From Acidiphilium sp. PA (GTDB lineage: Bacteria > Pseudomonadota > Alphaproteobacteria > Acetobacterales > Acetobacteraceae): a stretch of 64,000 nucleotides of DNA. The translations under genes were made by a program, and so were the position numbers. The stretch spans positions 1 through 64,000 of the forward strand of contig NZ_JAIMBY010000001.1 of NCBI RefSeq assembly GCF_026191915.1, given 5' to 3'. Below are positions 1 to 8,353 of this stretch, one piece after another. The first letter of the stretch is position 1. The number at the start of each line of letters is the position of its first letter. The notes below the pieces were generated by a model that searched no databases, was not told the DNA's origin, and worked only from the letters and a program-made list of their open reading frames with translations.

Positions 1-82
1 ACCACCCGTCCCGCCCTGGCACCACCCCTTCGTGCCCTCGTTCGACGCCAAAAAAATGTGGCGCAAAGGCCCGCGGGGCTGA
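1..82 (+). CDS. 3' end of a proline-rich protein of unknown function (partial)
   Basis: Only the last 26 codons and a TGA stop (80-82) lie in the window; the reading frame starts at base 2. The encoded tail (PPVPPWHHPFVPSF, then DAKKMWRKGPRG) is identical to the C-terminus of the complete gene at 37832-38563. Over these 82 bases the two copies differ at three sites, all third positions and all synonymous (Pro, Ser, Arg codons), so both copies look like selected coding sequence. Function unknown. The similarity continues past the stop into the hairpin repeat that follows both copies. Confidence 0.8.
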   Translation, partial: PPVPPWHHPFVPSFDAKKMWRKGPRG

Positions 83-129
83 TGCACGCCTAATTCGTTA
101 CGATAACGAAACAATATACCCAAAAAAGC

Positions 130-324
130 AAGGGAAGCCCTTCTTTTTTGTGAACAAAAAAGAAGCAAAAAAAACTTTGTTAATTTGGGTCTGCGGCTGT
201 GAAAACGCCCGTGACCCAGATTAAAAAACTTTGTTAATCTGGGTCCGTGCCGGTGAAAACGCCCGTGACCCAGATTAAAGAAAGTTTTTTGCTTCTTTTT
301 TTCAAAAAAGAAGCCTTCCCTTCC
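130..324. repeat. Composite hairpin repeat, copy R1 (with internal 54-bp duplication)
   Basis: Bounded by AAGGGAAG on the left and CTTCCCTTCC on the right. Each end carries its own AT-rich hairpin (left at 140-165: CTTCTTTTTTGT, loop GA, then the exact complement), and the two ends are also complementary to each other. The GC-richer centre contains GGGTC, GTGAAAACGCCCGTG and GACCC. In this copy the centre is present twice in tandem with a 54-base period (173-226 and 227-280). Related copies lie at about 10935, 23404, 38610/39041, 40905, 44751 and 46814. I see nothing convincing from 325 to 481. Confidence 0.85.
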
Positions 325-481
325 GCAAAACCCCAAAGGATCTTCAGCATGCCCGGATTTATCATACCCTCATGCCCGATCAGCGGCGTCGCCCGGCCTG
401 ACGCGCCCGGTCAAGCGTGGTGCAGATCGCGCAGGCGCGTCATATCGCCTCGCGCCGCAGCGGCCGCTCGCAGGTCAAAAG

Positions 482-500
482 TGTCAGGAAATTTTACACA
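482..500 (+). promoter_or_regulatory. Putative upstream activator site of PEP-CTERM gene 1
   Basis: TGTCAGGAAATTTTACACA, an imperfect dyad (TGT...ACA around AAATTT). The same element, differing at one of its first 18 bases, precedes the second PEP-CTERM gene at 27629. It lies about 80 bases upstream of the sigma-54 -24 element, as expected for an enhancer-binding response regulator. In families with exosortase/PEP-CTERM sorting, the known regulator of this kind is PrsR; its gene is not in the window, so the binding protein is inferred. Confidence 0.65.
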
Positions 501-560
501 TTGGAAGACACGCTTTGCATGATATCCTGTATCTATTTGAATTAATTATATAATTTTTTT

Positions 561-576
561 TGGCATGAAACATGCA
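561..576 (+). promoter_or_regulatory. Sigma-54 (-24/-12) promoter of PEP-CTERM gene 1
   Basis: TGGCATGAAACATGCA has the invariant GG (562-563) and GC (574-575) separated by exactly ten bases, close to the RpoN consensus TGGCAyr-N4-TTGCw; the -12 TTGC is ATGC here. Transcription should start near 586, giving a leader of about 48 bases before the ATG at 634. A matching promoter precedes the other PEP-CTERM gene. Confidence 0.65.
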
Positions 577-633
577 TATTTTTCACCAGCAGTTAGTAAC
601 CCTGCGTCAATTATCTCGATCATGGAGTCCAGC

Positions 634-1341
634 ATGTCATTCAAAACTTTCCTCCTCACCGGCTCGGTCGCCGCAGCGCTACTATCCTTTGGCACAGCCC
701 ACGCGTCGCCCATTAATCTGGTCCAGAACGGCACGTTCGGCACGGGCGATTTCACCGGCTGGAACATGGGCACCGTCCCACCAGTCAACAGCGCCGAACA
801 GGTCATCGCGACCGATAACGTTGCTCGCAACTACCCGCAGGGCGCCTACGGCCAGGCCGTCGCGAGAGATATGCTGACCTCTGGCAGTCCGGATGCCAGC
901 AGCGGTTACGCTGCCTATTTCTCGACGGATACGGGCACCGAGACCCTCTCGCAGACCATTGCTCTGAACGCCGGCACCTACAGCATCGGGTTCGACGTCT
1001 ACGTCCCGGCCAACGGCTATGCCAACCCGAACGATGCGACCTTCAGCGGCAGCGTCGTCGGTACCAACCTGATCTCCTCCGCCAGTGTCGCCGCAATCGG
1101 TGCGGCCGATGGCACCAACACATGGACGCTGGTTTACGGTACAGCCGACATCGCAACCGCCGGCTCATACAAAGTCAATTTCAGCTTCACCGGCGGCGGC
1201 GTCACTGCCAAAGATATCCTGGTTGATCGGATCTTCGTCGTCCCCGGCACTGTCAGCGTGCCGGAACCCGGCTCGCTCGCTCTGTTCGGCACCGCGCTGA
1301 TCGGCCTCGGCCTCGTTCTGCGTCGCCGCAACCGCGCCTGA
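634..1341 (+). CDS. PEP-CTERM sorting domain protein (secreted)
   Basis: Exported protein of 235 aa. The N-terminus MSFKTFLLTGSVAAALLSFG ending in THA is a signal peptide. The middle (about residues 25-205) is Gly/Thr/Ser-rich and beta-like, with one DxG-rich repeat region and no enzyme motif. The C-terminus is a textbook PEP-CTERM signal: VPEPGS, a hydrophobic segment (LALFGTALIGLGLVL) and RRRNRA. Such tails are processed by exosortase, and the proteins are usually tied to exopolysaccharide or biofilm. The start at 634 is preferred over upstream in-frame ATGs (565, 622) because GGAG sits six bases before it and the signal peptide begins there. Single gene with a sigma-54 promoter and its own terminator. 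No exosortase gene is present in the window. Confidence 0.88.
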   Translation: MSFKTFLLTGSVAAALLSFGTAHASPINLVQNGTFGTGDFTGWNMGTVPPVNSAEQVIATDNVARNYPQGAYGQAVARDMLTSGSPDASSGYAAYFSTDTGTETLSQTIALNAGTYSIGFDVYVPANGYANPNDATFSGSVVGTNLISSASVAAIGAADGTNTWTLVYGTADIATAGSYKVNFSFTGGGVTAKDILVDRIFVVPGTVSVPEPGSLALFGTALIGLGLVLRRRNRA

Positions 1342-1374
1342 AACCGCAATCCGGCTAAAAATGGGTGGGGACCC

Positions 1375-1407
1375 AACGCCTCCGGTTCGCCGGAGGCGTT
1401 TTCGTTT
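1375..1407 (+). terminator. Rho-independent terminator after PEP-CTERM gene 1
   Basis: An 11-bp perfect stem (1375-1385 with 1390-1400, AACGCCTCCGG and its complement) is closed by a stable TTCG tetraloop and followed by TTCGTTT. It separates the PEP-CTERM gene from the following operon. Confidence 0.85.
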
Positions 1408-1450
1408 CCACCACATTGACGACCGCGCGGCCGCCCGATAGCCCCGCTCC

Positions 1451-1969
1451 ATGAACCCCGCCGAACCGCCCAGCTTTACGATCCGCGCCGCCCGAAAGGA
1501 CGATGCTCTCGCGATCACCGCGTTGCGAAACATGCCCGGCGTCCGGCACGGCACCCTCGCAGTGCCATTCGGCCAGACAGCCGCCAGCATCGCCTACCTC
1601 GAAAAGCTCGGACCAGATAATCATCTCCTCGTGGCCGAAGCGGGCACCGAACTGGTCGGTACCGCAAGTCTGAACCGCCATACGGGCCGCCGCGCGCATG
1701 TCGCGGGCCTTGGCATCAGCATCGCCGATCCCTGGCAAGGAAAGGGCGCCGGCACCGCACTGATGTCCGCGCTGATCGACCTGGCCGACAACTGGCTGGG
1801 CCTAGTGCGGATCGAACTCAACGTGTTCACCGATAACCGCCGCGCCATCGCACTCTATGAGAAGTTCGGCTTCATGATCGAAGGGCGCCAGCGCGCCTAT
1901 GCGCTGCGCGATGGTGTGCTGATCGATTCCCTTTCAATGGCCCGAATCCATCCCGCCCCATCGCCATGA
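1451..1969 (+). CDS. GNAT family N-acetyltransferase
   Basis: A 172-aa single-domain acetyltransferase of the RimI/PhnO-like type. Visible family features are the beta4/alpha3 acetyl-CoA binding region IADPWQGKGAGTALMSALI (Q/RxxGxG/A-like loop) near residues 94-112, and the C-terminal NRRAIALYEKFGF signature near 130-142. The substrate is not evident. It starts an apparent operon: its stop overlaps the ATG of the YfhO-like gene by four bases (ATGA, 1966-1969). No clear Shine-Dalgarno precedes the ATG. Confidence 0.85.
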   Translation: MNPAEPPSFTIRAARKDDALAITALRNMPGVRHGTLAVPFGQTAASIAYLEKLGPDNHLLVAEAGTELVGTASLNRHTGRRAHVAGLGISIADPWQGKGAGTALMSALIDLADNWLGLVRIELNVFTDNRRAIALYEKFGFMIEGRQRAYALRDGVLIDSLSMARIHPAPSP

Positions 1970-4563
1970 AAGCGGCCGCACGGCACGCCGGGCCGCTCAT
2001 CGGCCTCATCGCCCTGCCCTGCCTTGCGAACCTGTTGCTGATCCTGGGCGTCATGCATGCCGACCCCGCGCTGTTCTATCGCGGTCTCACCGTCGATCTG
2101 CGCACCGGCCCGTTCCCCGCACCCGGCTCACCAACCTGGGCGGACCCGACGATCGGCCTGATCACCCAGGCGCAGGGCATGCTGAGCGCGAAGGACTGGC
2201 TTGCCGGCATCATCCCCTGGTGGAACCCCTATACCGGGGTCGGTATGCCGCTCGCGGCCGAAATGCAGACCTTGTCGTTCTTTCTGCCCTTCGTCCTGCT
2301 GCTCCGCCTCGCCCATGGCTGGCTGATCCTGCGGCTGGTGCTGCAAAGCCTCAGCGGCGCCGCGCTCTATGCTCTGCTGCTCGACCTCGGCACCACGCGG
2401 TTCGCCGCTTTCATCGCTGGTGCGCTCTATGGGCTGAGCGGCATTTTCTTCCTCGTGCCCCACGCCGCCGGCCCGCTGCCGTTCATGCCGCTGCTGCTGC
2501 TCGGCATCGAACGCGCGACACGCGCCGCCCGAAGCGGCACCCCGTGCGGCTGGGGTCTGATCGCCGCGGCCACCGCCGCGATGATCTATGCGGGCTACCC
2601 GGAAACCGCCTATTTCGGCGGCCTGCTCGCCGCCGCGTGGACGCTGCGCGCCCTCGCCCTAGCCGGTGCGGCGCGCATCCGCCTCGCGGGCAAGATCATG
2701 CTCGGGCTGATCCTCGCGCCCGCCCTCGCCGCCCCGTTGCTGATCCCCTTCGCCGATTACGTCCGGGTGTCCTACTACGGCCCGCACGATGGATATTTTT
2801 CGCTGATCGCATGGCCCGCCTCGGCCATGCTGTCGGTGTTGCCCTTCATCGTCGGCCCGATCGCGGGGCCGATCCCGCCCGCGCTCGCCGCCGCCGCAGC
2901 GGGCCCGATCGACAATGCCTGGTGGCAGACCGGCACCTGGTTCGGCATCATCGCCATCGCCATCGCGCTGATGGCGGTCATTGCGCGCCATCGTGAACGC
3001 GGCCGCGCCATCCTGCTCGGCTGCATCATCACATTCGGAATGCTGCGGATCGAGGGGATCAATCGTGCGCGCGAAGCGTTCAATCTGATCCCCTTCGTCG
3101 GCACCACGGATGCGATCCGCTTCGTCACCCCCGCGCTCGACCTCGCACTGCTGATCATGGTCGGCCTCGCGCTCGATCACTGGCAGCGCCGCGGTGCCCT
3201 GCCCCGCCGCGCCGCGGCGATCGCCGGGGCGACTTGCCTCGGCCTGATCCTGATCGTGACCCTGCCCCACCGCGCGCAACTGCGCGCCTGGTACCGCGCG
3301 AGCCCATTCGATCACCACGTCGTCCTGATCGCCTGCGGCACCGAACTCGCCGCCGCACTGGCCTGCCTCGCGCTCCTGACCGGGCGACCAGGCCGGCTTG
3401 CCACAACCATGCTCGCATGCCTCGCCCTGGGCGATGCCACGGCGACCATGGCATCCGGTCAGGCTGCCGCCGCGTGGTCGGGCGAACAGGCGACCGGCGG
3501 CATCCGCTTTCTGCAGACACATCAAAAACTAGGGCGGTTCTTCACGCTGGGACCCTTCGGCCCGGATTACCCCGCCGCCGATCGCCTCGCCTCGATCAAC
3601 ACCAACCAGTTGCCGGTCGCCGCCTCCTGGATCGGCTTCGGCAATACCGCACTCGGCCTGCAACCCACCGCACCGCTTGCCGGCCAGGCCGCAGCCCTGC
3701 GCGACCACCTCGCTGGCTTCCGCGCGGTGGGCGTCACCACCATCCTGACCCCGCCGGGCCTCGATCCCTTTCGCGACAGCACGAGCCTGACGCTCGATGC
3801 CAGCGCGCCCGGTGTCTCGCTCCAGGGCAGCGCGACAATCCAGGGCAGCCTGCCGGCATCCACCCCCCTCCCCCGGCGGATCAGCGCCATCGGCGTCCGG
3901 ATCGGCACCTATGACGGCGCCTCGACCGGCCGGTTGAACGTAACGCTCTGCGCCGGCAGCGATTGCGCGACCGGCCAGGCCAGCCTGGATCACGCCGCCG
4001 ATGACGCGAGCCTGCCTATCACCCTGACCCACCCGCTGCGCATCCCGCCCCACGCGGCGCTGCATTACAAATTCAGCCACCACGCCGGCAACGCCGTGAT
4101 GATCTGGAGGGGCCGGATCGCCGGCACCACCATCATCGCGCCGTACCTGCGCTTCGATGGGCCGAAACCAACCCCGGCGCCGCGCCTGATCTATCGCGAT
4201 CGCGCCATGTGGATCTACCACCTGCCGGGGGCCGCGCCCTTCTACACCGCACCCGGCTGCACGATATCGAACGCCAGCCTGAACCGCGTCATTACAGATT
4301 GCGCGGCACCCGCAACACTGATCCGCCGCGAAGCGTGGTTCGGCGGATGGCACGCGGTCATCGGCGATCGCGCCGTCGTCATCGCCCGGCACGGTCCGCT
4401 GTTCCAGGCGATCGCGCTGCCCGCAGGGCGCAGCCGCATCCGGTTTTTCTACCGCCCGCGCCACACCCGCCTCGCCTGCCTGCTCGCCCTTGCCGCCCTC
4501 GGTCTCGCGGTTGTGCTGCAAACACGGGGCCGGCTTGGCGGCGGCGCGGGCGCACGCCTATAA
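1966..4563 (+). CDS. YfhO-like large multi-pass membrane protein
   Basis: 865 aa. Roughly residues 1-500 contain about a dozen hydrophobic segments in GT-C/YfhO style, with an early periplasmic loop holding WWNPYTGVGMPL (the conserved WNP...G.P motif seen in YfhO-type proteins near the first loop). Residues about 510-830 form a soluble, probably periplasmic domain, and a last membrane segment lies near 838-858. YfhO family members are implicated in glycosylation of cell-surface polymers; the substrate here is unknown. Translationally coupled to the upstream GNAT gene (ATGA), with only six bases to aroC. Confidence 0.7.
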   Translation: MKAAARHAGPLIGLIALPCLANLLLILGVMHADPALFYRGLTVDLRTGPFPAPGSPTWADPTIGLITQAQGMLSAKDWLAGIIPWWNPYTGVGMPLAAEMQTLSFFLPFVLLLRLAHGWLILRLVLQSLSGAALYALLLDLGTTRFAAFIAGALYGLSGIFFLVPHAAGPLPFMPLLLLGIERATRAARSGTPCGWGLIAAATAAMIYAGYPETAYFGGLLAAAWTLRALALAGAARIRLAGKIMLGLILAPALAAPLLIPFADYVRVSYYGPHDGYFSLIAWPASAMLSVLPFIVGPIAGPIPPALAAAAAGPIDNAWWQTGTWFGIIAIAIALMAVIARHRERGRAILLGCIITFGMLRIEGINRAREAFNLIPFVGTTDAIRFVTPALDLALLIMVGLALDHWQRRGALPRRAAAIAGATCLGLILIVTLPHRAQLRAWYRASPFDHHVVLIACGTELAAALACLALLTGRPGRLATTMLACLALGDATATMASGQAAAAWSGEQATGGIRFLQTHQKLGRFFTLGPFGPDYPAADRLASINTNQLPVAASWIGFGNTALGLQPTAPLAGQAAALRDHLAGFRAVGVTTILTPPGLDPFRDSTSLTLDASAPGVSLQGSATIQGSLPASTPLPRRISAIGVRIGTYDGASTGRLNVTLCAGSDCATGQASLDHAADDASLPITLTHPLRIPPHAALHYKFSHHAGNAVMIWRGRIAGTTIIAPYLRFDGPKPTPAPRLIYRDRAMWIYHLPGAAPFYTAPGCTISNASLNRVITDCAAPATLIRREAWFGGWHAVIGDRAVVIARHGPLFQAIALPAGRSRIRFFYRPRHTRLACLLALAALGLAVVLQTRGRLGGGAGARL

Positions 4564-4569
4564 ACCCGC

Positions 4570-5679
4570 ATGTCGCATAACAGCTTCGGCCATCTGTTCC
4601 GTGTCACCACCTGGGGCGAGAGCCACGGCCCCGCGATCGGCTGCGTGGTCGATGGCGTGCCGCCCCGCATCGCCCTGTCCGAGGCCGATATCCAGCCGTT
4701 TCTCGATCGCCGCCGCCCCGGCCAGTCGCGCTTCACCACCCAGCGCCGCGAGCCTGACACCGTGAAAATCCTCTCCGGCGTCTATCAGGGCCAGACCACC
4801 GGCACGCCGATCGCGCTGATGATCGAAAACACCGATCAGCGGAGCAAGGACTACGCCAACATCGCCGACCGGTTCCGTCCCGGCCATGCCGATATCGCCT
4901 ATCACTGGAAATACGGTATCCGCGACCCGCGCGGCGGCGGACGATCCTCGGCGCGCGAGACCGCCATGCGCGTCGCCGCCGGTGCCATCGCCCGCAAGAT
5001 CCTCGGTGATGGCATCATCATCCGCGGCGCTTTGGTGCAGATGGGACCCCACGCCATCGACCGCAGCCGCTTCGACGATGCCGAGATCGATCGCAACGAT
5101 TTCTTCTGCCCGGACCCGCTCGCCGCCCGTCTGTGGGAGACCGAACTCGATGCCGTCCGCAAATCCGGCTCCTCGGTCGGTGCGGTGGTCGAAATCACCG
5201 CGCGCGGTGCGCCGCCCGGCCTCGGCGCGCCGGTCTATGCCAAACTCGATGCCGATCTGGCGGGTGCGATGATGAGCATCAACGCCGTCAAGGCGGTCGA
5301 GATCGGCGATGGGTTCGCCGCCGCCGCCCTGCGCGGCGAAGAGAACGCGGACGAGATGCGCATGAACCCTGATGGCACGGTGCGTTTCCTCGCGAACCAC
5401 GCCGGCGGCGTGCTGGGCGGCATTTCGACCGGCCAGCCGATCGTGGTGCGCTTCGCGGTCAAGCCGACCAGTTCGATCCTGACCGAGGTCGCGAGCGTCG
5501 ATGCCGAAGGCGCCGAGGTCGATATCCAGACCAAAGGCCGGCACGACCCCTGCGTCGGCATCCGGGCCGTGCCGGTCGGCGAGGCGATGATGGCCTGCGT
5601 CCTCGCCGATCATTGGCTGCGCCACCGCGCCCAATGCGGCGCATTCGTACCGGCGCGGTTACCTATCACAACAATGTGA
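4570..5679 (+). CDS. aroC: Chorismate synthase
   Basis: Catalyses conversion of 5-enolpyruvylshikimate 3-phosphate to chorismate, the last step of the shikimate pathway, using reduced FMN. 369 aa, the normal length. The N-terminal [18 protein letters not shown] and the central RPGHAD and [10 protein letters not shown] signatures are intact, including the conserved histidines and arginines that bind FMN and substrate. No good Shine-Dalgarno precedes the ATG, so translation probably depends on coupling to the YfhO-like gene six bases upstream. A class II DAHP synthase (first step of the same pathway) is at 25003. Confidence 0.97.
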   Translation: MSHNSFGHLFRVTTWGESHGPAIGCVVDGVPPRIALSEADIQPFLDRRRPGQSRFTTQRREPDTVKILSGVYQGQTTGTPIALMIENTDQRSKDYANIADRFRPGHADIAYHWKYGIRDPRGGGRSSARETAMRVAAGAIARKILGDGIIIRGALVQMGPHAIDRSRFDDAEIDRNDFFCPDPLAARLWETELDAVRKSGSSVGAVVEITARGAPPGLGAPVYAKLDADLAGAMMSINAVKAVEIGDGFAAAALRGEENADEMRMNPDGTVRFLANHAGGVLGGISTGQPIVVRFAVKPTSSILTEVASVDAEGAEVDIQTKGRHDPCVGIRAVPVGEAMMACVLADHWLRHRAQCGAFVPARLPITTM

Positions 5680-5717
5680 TAGCAGGACGACCGTCCGACC
5701 TGTAGTATGCGCGTATC

Positions 5718-6914
5718 ATGAATATGACACGCACGCCGACCCAGCGCACCAAGGACATCAAGTCGATCATTTCGGTCGCCGGTCGAAAATTCTGGGCCGA
5801 TCGGCTGGTGGCATTGCAGGCCAAAGTCGGGGCCGGCGCGCGCTATGGCAAGCTGGTTGCCAAACGCTATGCCGCTGAATTCGCGGCAGAAAAATGCCGC
5901 CTCGGGCGGGAGATGTCGCCGCTTGAAACCAGCCTCGCCAGCCGCGTCGCCGGGCTTTCCGCGCTCGATGCAAGGCTGAATGCCGCCGGCAAGGTCCGGT
6001 TCCGCGCCGCGCTCACCGCCGCACTGACCGGCGAGGCGACGCTGATACCATTACTACATCTTCATCGCACCGCCATCTTGCACGAAGCCGCCGGTTTCGA
6101 GGTTCAGTTCGCCGGATTCGAGGATGGCGCCCCGTTCGACCTGCTGATCACGCGCGACGGCGTCACCGCCGAGATCGCCTGCGACACGCTCTCGGCCGAA
6201 GAGGGCCGGCTGGTCCATCAATCCGCCTGGATGCGCCTGATGGACCGGATCGACCCCGACCTGCAGACCTGGCTTTCCGCCCACCCCGGCCGCTACCTCC
6301 TGAAAATGACGCTGCCGCAGGGTTTGCGCGATGCCGCGGCAGCCGATGGCACCAACGCTCTCGCCGCGCTGCATGAGCGCATCAACACCATGCTCTCGAC
6401 CGCCAAACGCTCCGATCATGACGAAGCGGCGGTGCTGCGCCTCGACCCGCTGATGCTCGCGGCCGCGCAGGCGGGCGAGAACGGGCTGATGAACAAGCTG
6501 CGCCGCGAGTTCGGCCCGGAAGCTAATCTCGCGGTCACCGGCGCCGGCAACGGCATTTTCGTGCTCGCCGCGCGGGCCGGCAGCGAGAATGAAATCGCGG
6601 TCGCCATGCGCAAACGCCTCGCCGCCCTGGCGCCGGCCCGGCTGACCGGCACCCGGCCAGGCATTCTGGCCATGTTCATCGAAGACACCGATCGCCTGGA
6701 ATGGACCCTGCTGCGCGACCATCTGACCCTGGAAGGTGAGGCACGGCAGTTCCTGACGTTCCCGGAAGCCCGCATCGTCGTCGCGGTCACCTGCGCCTCG
6801 CGGTTCGAGCTGTATGCCGAAATCGGTGCCGACAGTGCCATGCGCTTTCGCAATCCATCGCACCCCGCCGCCAAGCTGCCAGCGCTCGCACCGGCGATCC
6901 TCTCGACGATGTAA
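5718..6914 (+). CDS. Conserved protein of unknown function, 398 aa
   Basis: I do not recognise a named family. The N-terminus (about 1-60) is basic and Ala/Lys-rich (KFWADRLVALQAKV, ARYGKLVAKRYAAEFA). The middle segment around residues 130-170 reads FEVQFAGFEDGAPFDLLITRDGVTAEIAC in pieces, a beta-strand pattern reminiscent of restriction-endonuclease-like folds (D...ExK), but the lysine is replaced (AEIAC), so catalysis by that mechanism is doubtful. No signal peptide or membrane segment. Start is ATG 5718, or 5724 six bases later; neither has a strong ribosome site. It follows aroC by 38 bases on the same strand and may be in its operon. Confidence 0.6.
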   Translation: MNMTRTPTQRTKDIKSIISVAGRKFWADRLVALQAKVGAGARYGKLVAKRYAAEFAAEKCRLGREMSPLETSLASRVAGLSALDARLNAAGKVRFRAALTAALTGEATLIPLLHLHRTAILHEAAGFEVQFAGFEDGAPFDLLITRDGVTAEIACDTLSAEEGRLVHQSAWMRLMDRIDPDLQTWLSAHPGRYLLKMTLPQGLRDAAAADGTNALAALHERINTMLSTAKRSDHDEAAVLRLDPLMLAAAQAGENGLMNKLRREFGPEANLAVTGAGNGIFVLAARAGSENEIAVAMRKRLAALAPARLTGTRPGILAMFIEDTDRLEWTLLRDHLTLEGEARQFLTFPEARIVVAVTCASRFELYAEIGADSAMRFRNPSHPAAKLPALAPAILSTM

Positions 6915-6920
6915 GGACGG

Positions 6921-7589
6921 TTACGCGCCGATCTGCCCGGTCACGACCGCGCCGTGGCGCATTTCAGCCGGCAGGCTCATCGCGATCAGGCGCGCCGCGG
7001 CCATGTCCGACGAGAGCATCGCCGGGTCGAACAGATTGACCCGTAGCCGGGTGCGCGCGACTTCCGCTGCCCAGGACAAAACCAGAGCACGCCGCGCCGC
7101 CATCGATGCGCTGACCACGCCCGCATAGGCGGCTGGCGCGCCCTTGCGGATCAACACCACCGCCCGCCCATAGGGCGCATCGCGCAGCAAACCGCCGCAG
7201 GCGCGGATCAAGCGCCATGTCGCGGTTGCATTGATGCCGAACGCGGGCTCCCAGTCGCTCTGCTCGACCTGGCCGACCGGCATCGACCGGCCGACCGTCG
7301 CGGCGGCGTGGACCAGAATATCCAGCCGGCCGAACCGCTCATACAGGCTGATGCCGATCTGATCGGTCACGTCGCCCTTGGTCAGATCCGCCGGCAGCAG
7401 CGTCGCTTCGCCGCCCTGCGCACGGATCGCGTCATCGGTGGCGGCGAGCCCGGCGTCGTCGCGCGCCGCGATCACGACATGGGCACCAAGCCGGGCGAGG
7501 CCGGCCGCCGTGGCCGCACCGATCCCGCGGCTGGCCCCGGTCACCAGCGCGACGGTGCCGCTCAATATCTGTGTGCTCGGTTCATCCAT
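6921..7589 (-). CDS. Short-chain dehydrogenase-like protein lacking the catalytic triad
   Basis: 222 aa. The Rossmann nucleotide-binding motif TGASRGIG (about residues 17-24) is intact. The usual NNAG is HAAA. Where the Ser...Tyr-x3-Lys catalytic residues should be, it has VVLIRKG and VSASMAAR: Val replaces Tyr (about 159) and Met replaces Lys (about 163). It probably binds a nucleotide but is not a classical SDR oxidoreductase. Start at 7589 (MDEPST...) is chosen because the protein begins there just before the Rossmann fold; longer readings add low-complexity sequence. It follows the TSUP gene on the same strand and is convergent with the 5718 gene. Confidence 0.8.
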   Translation of the reverse strand: MDEPSTQILSGTVALVTGASRGIGAATAAGLARLGAHVVIAARDDAGLAATDDAIRAQGGEATLLPADLTKGDVTDQIGISLYERFGRLDILVHAAATVGRSMPVGQVEQSDWEPAFGINATATWRLIRACGGLLRDAPYGRAVVLIRKGAPAAYAGVVSASMAARRALVLSWAAEVARTRLRVNLFDPAMLSSDMAAARLIAMSLPAEMRHGAVVTGQIGA

Positions 7590-7603
7590 CGCCCGATTAT
7601 GGG

Positions 7604-8353
7604 TCAGCGCATGTCGATGAACAAGCCAATTGTCAGCCCGAGTCCGACCAGAACCACGCCCGCGCGCAGGATGCGCTCGTTGATCCGGCGCAGCAGGAAC
7701 ACACCCGCCTGCCCGCCCAGCACCGCCGCGATCGCCACGTAAAGCACCAGCCCCCATGCGATGTGGGCACGGGCCAGAAACACCACGACGGCGGCCGCGT
7801 TCATCACCCCGGCCAGCACGTTCTTGGTCGCCCCGGCCTGGCGCACCGCAACACCCGTCGCGGTCAGCGCCGCGAGCATCAGAATACCGATGCCGCCGCC
7901 GAAATATCCGCCGTAGATCGAGATCAGGAACTGCGCCGCCGCAGCACCCCGCACGCCGAGCCGTGCCGCCATCGCCGTATCCGGGCGCCGGCCGAAACTG
8001 CCCCAGGCGAACACGCTCGTCGCGAACAGCACCAGAAACGGCACCATGTGCGCGAACACGCCGGCCGGCGTGGTCAGCAGCAGCACCGCCCCGAGCGCGC
8101 CGCCGATGAGGCTGATGCCGAACAACGTGGCAAATCCCAATCCCGCCGCGCCGGTTACCAGATTGCGCCCGGCGATGCCGGTGGTGACCTGCCCCGGGAA
8201 CAGCGCGATGGTGGAGGTGATGTTCGCGGCCCGCGGATCGAGTCCGGCGAGCAGCAGCGCCGGAAAGGTCAGGAACGAGCCGCCGCCGGCCAGCGCATTC
8301 TGCGCACCGGCGACGAACGACACGGCCACGAGCACGAGGTCACGCCAGTTCAT
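7604..8353 (-). CDS. TSUP (TauE/SafE) family membrane transporter
   Basis: 249 aa, almost entirely hydrophobic with about eight membrane segments. The N-terminal VSFVAGAQNALAGGGSFLTFP is the typical TauE/SafE first repeat (G-A-GGGS-FLTFP), echoed in the second half by ISIYGGYFGGGIGILML. Members export or import sulfite, sulfoacetate or other organic anions; the substrate cannot be told here. Its ATG (8353) overlaps the glpR stop by four bases (ATGA), so it is co-transcribed with the regulator. This might hint at an organic anion linked to glycerol metabolism, but that is inference. Confidence 0.87.
   Translation of the reverse strand: MNWRDLVLVAVSFVAGAQNALAGGGSFLTFPALLLAGLDPRAANITSTIALFPGQVTTGIAGRNLVTGAAGLGFATLFGISLIGGALGAVLLLTTPAGVFAHMVPFLVLFATSVFAWGSFGRRPDTAMAARLGVRGAAAAQFLISIYGGYFGGGIGILMLAALTATGVAVRQAGATKNVLAGVMNAAAVVVFLARAHIAWGLVLYVAIAAVLGGQAGVFLLRRINERILRAGVVLVGLGLTIGLFIDMR

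Noticed and set aside
247-522. Open frame of 91 aa across the right half of repeat R1
   Set aside because: It is made of repeat sequence (Lys/Phe-rich hairpin translation), has no ribosome site, and runs into the PEP-CTERM regulatory element.
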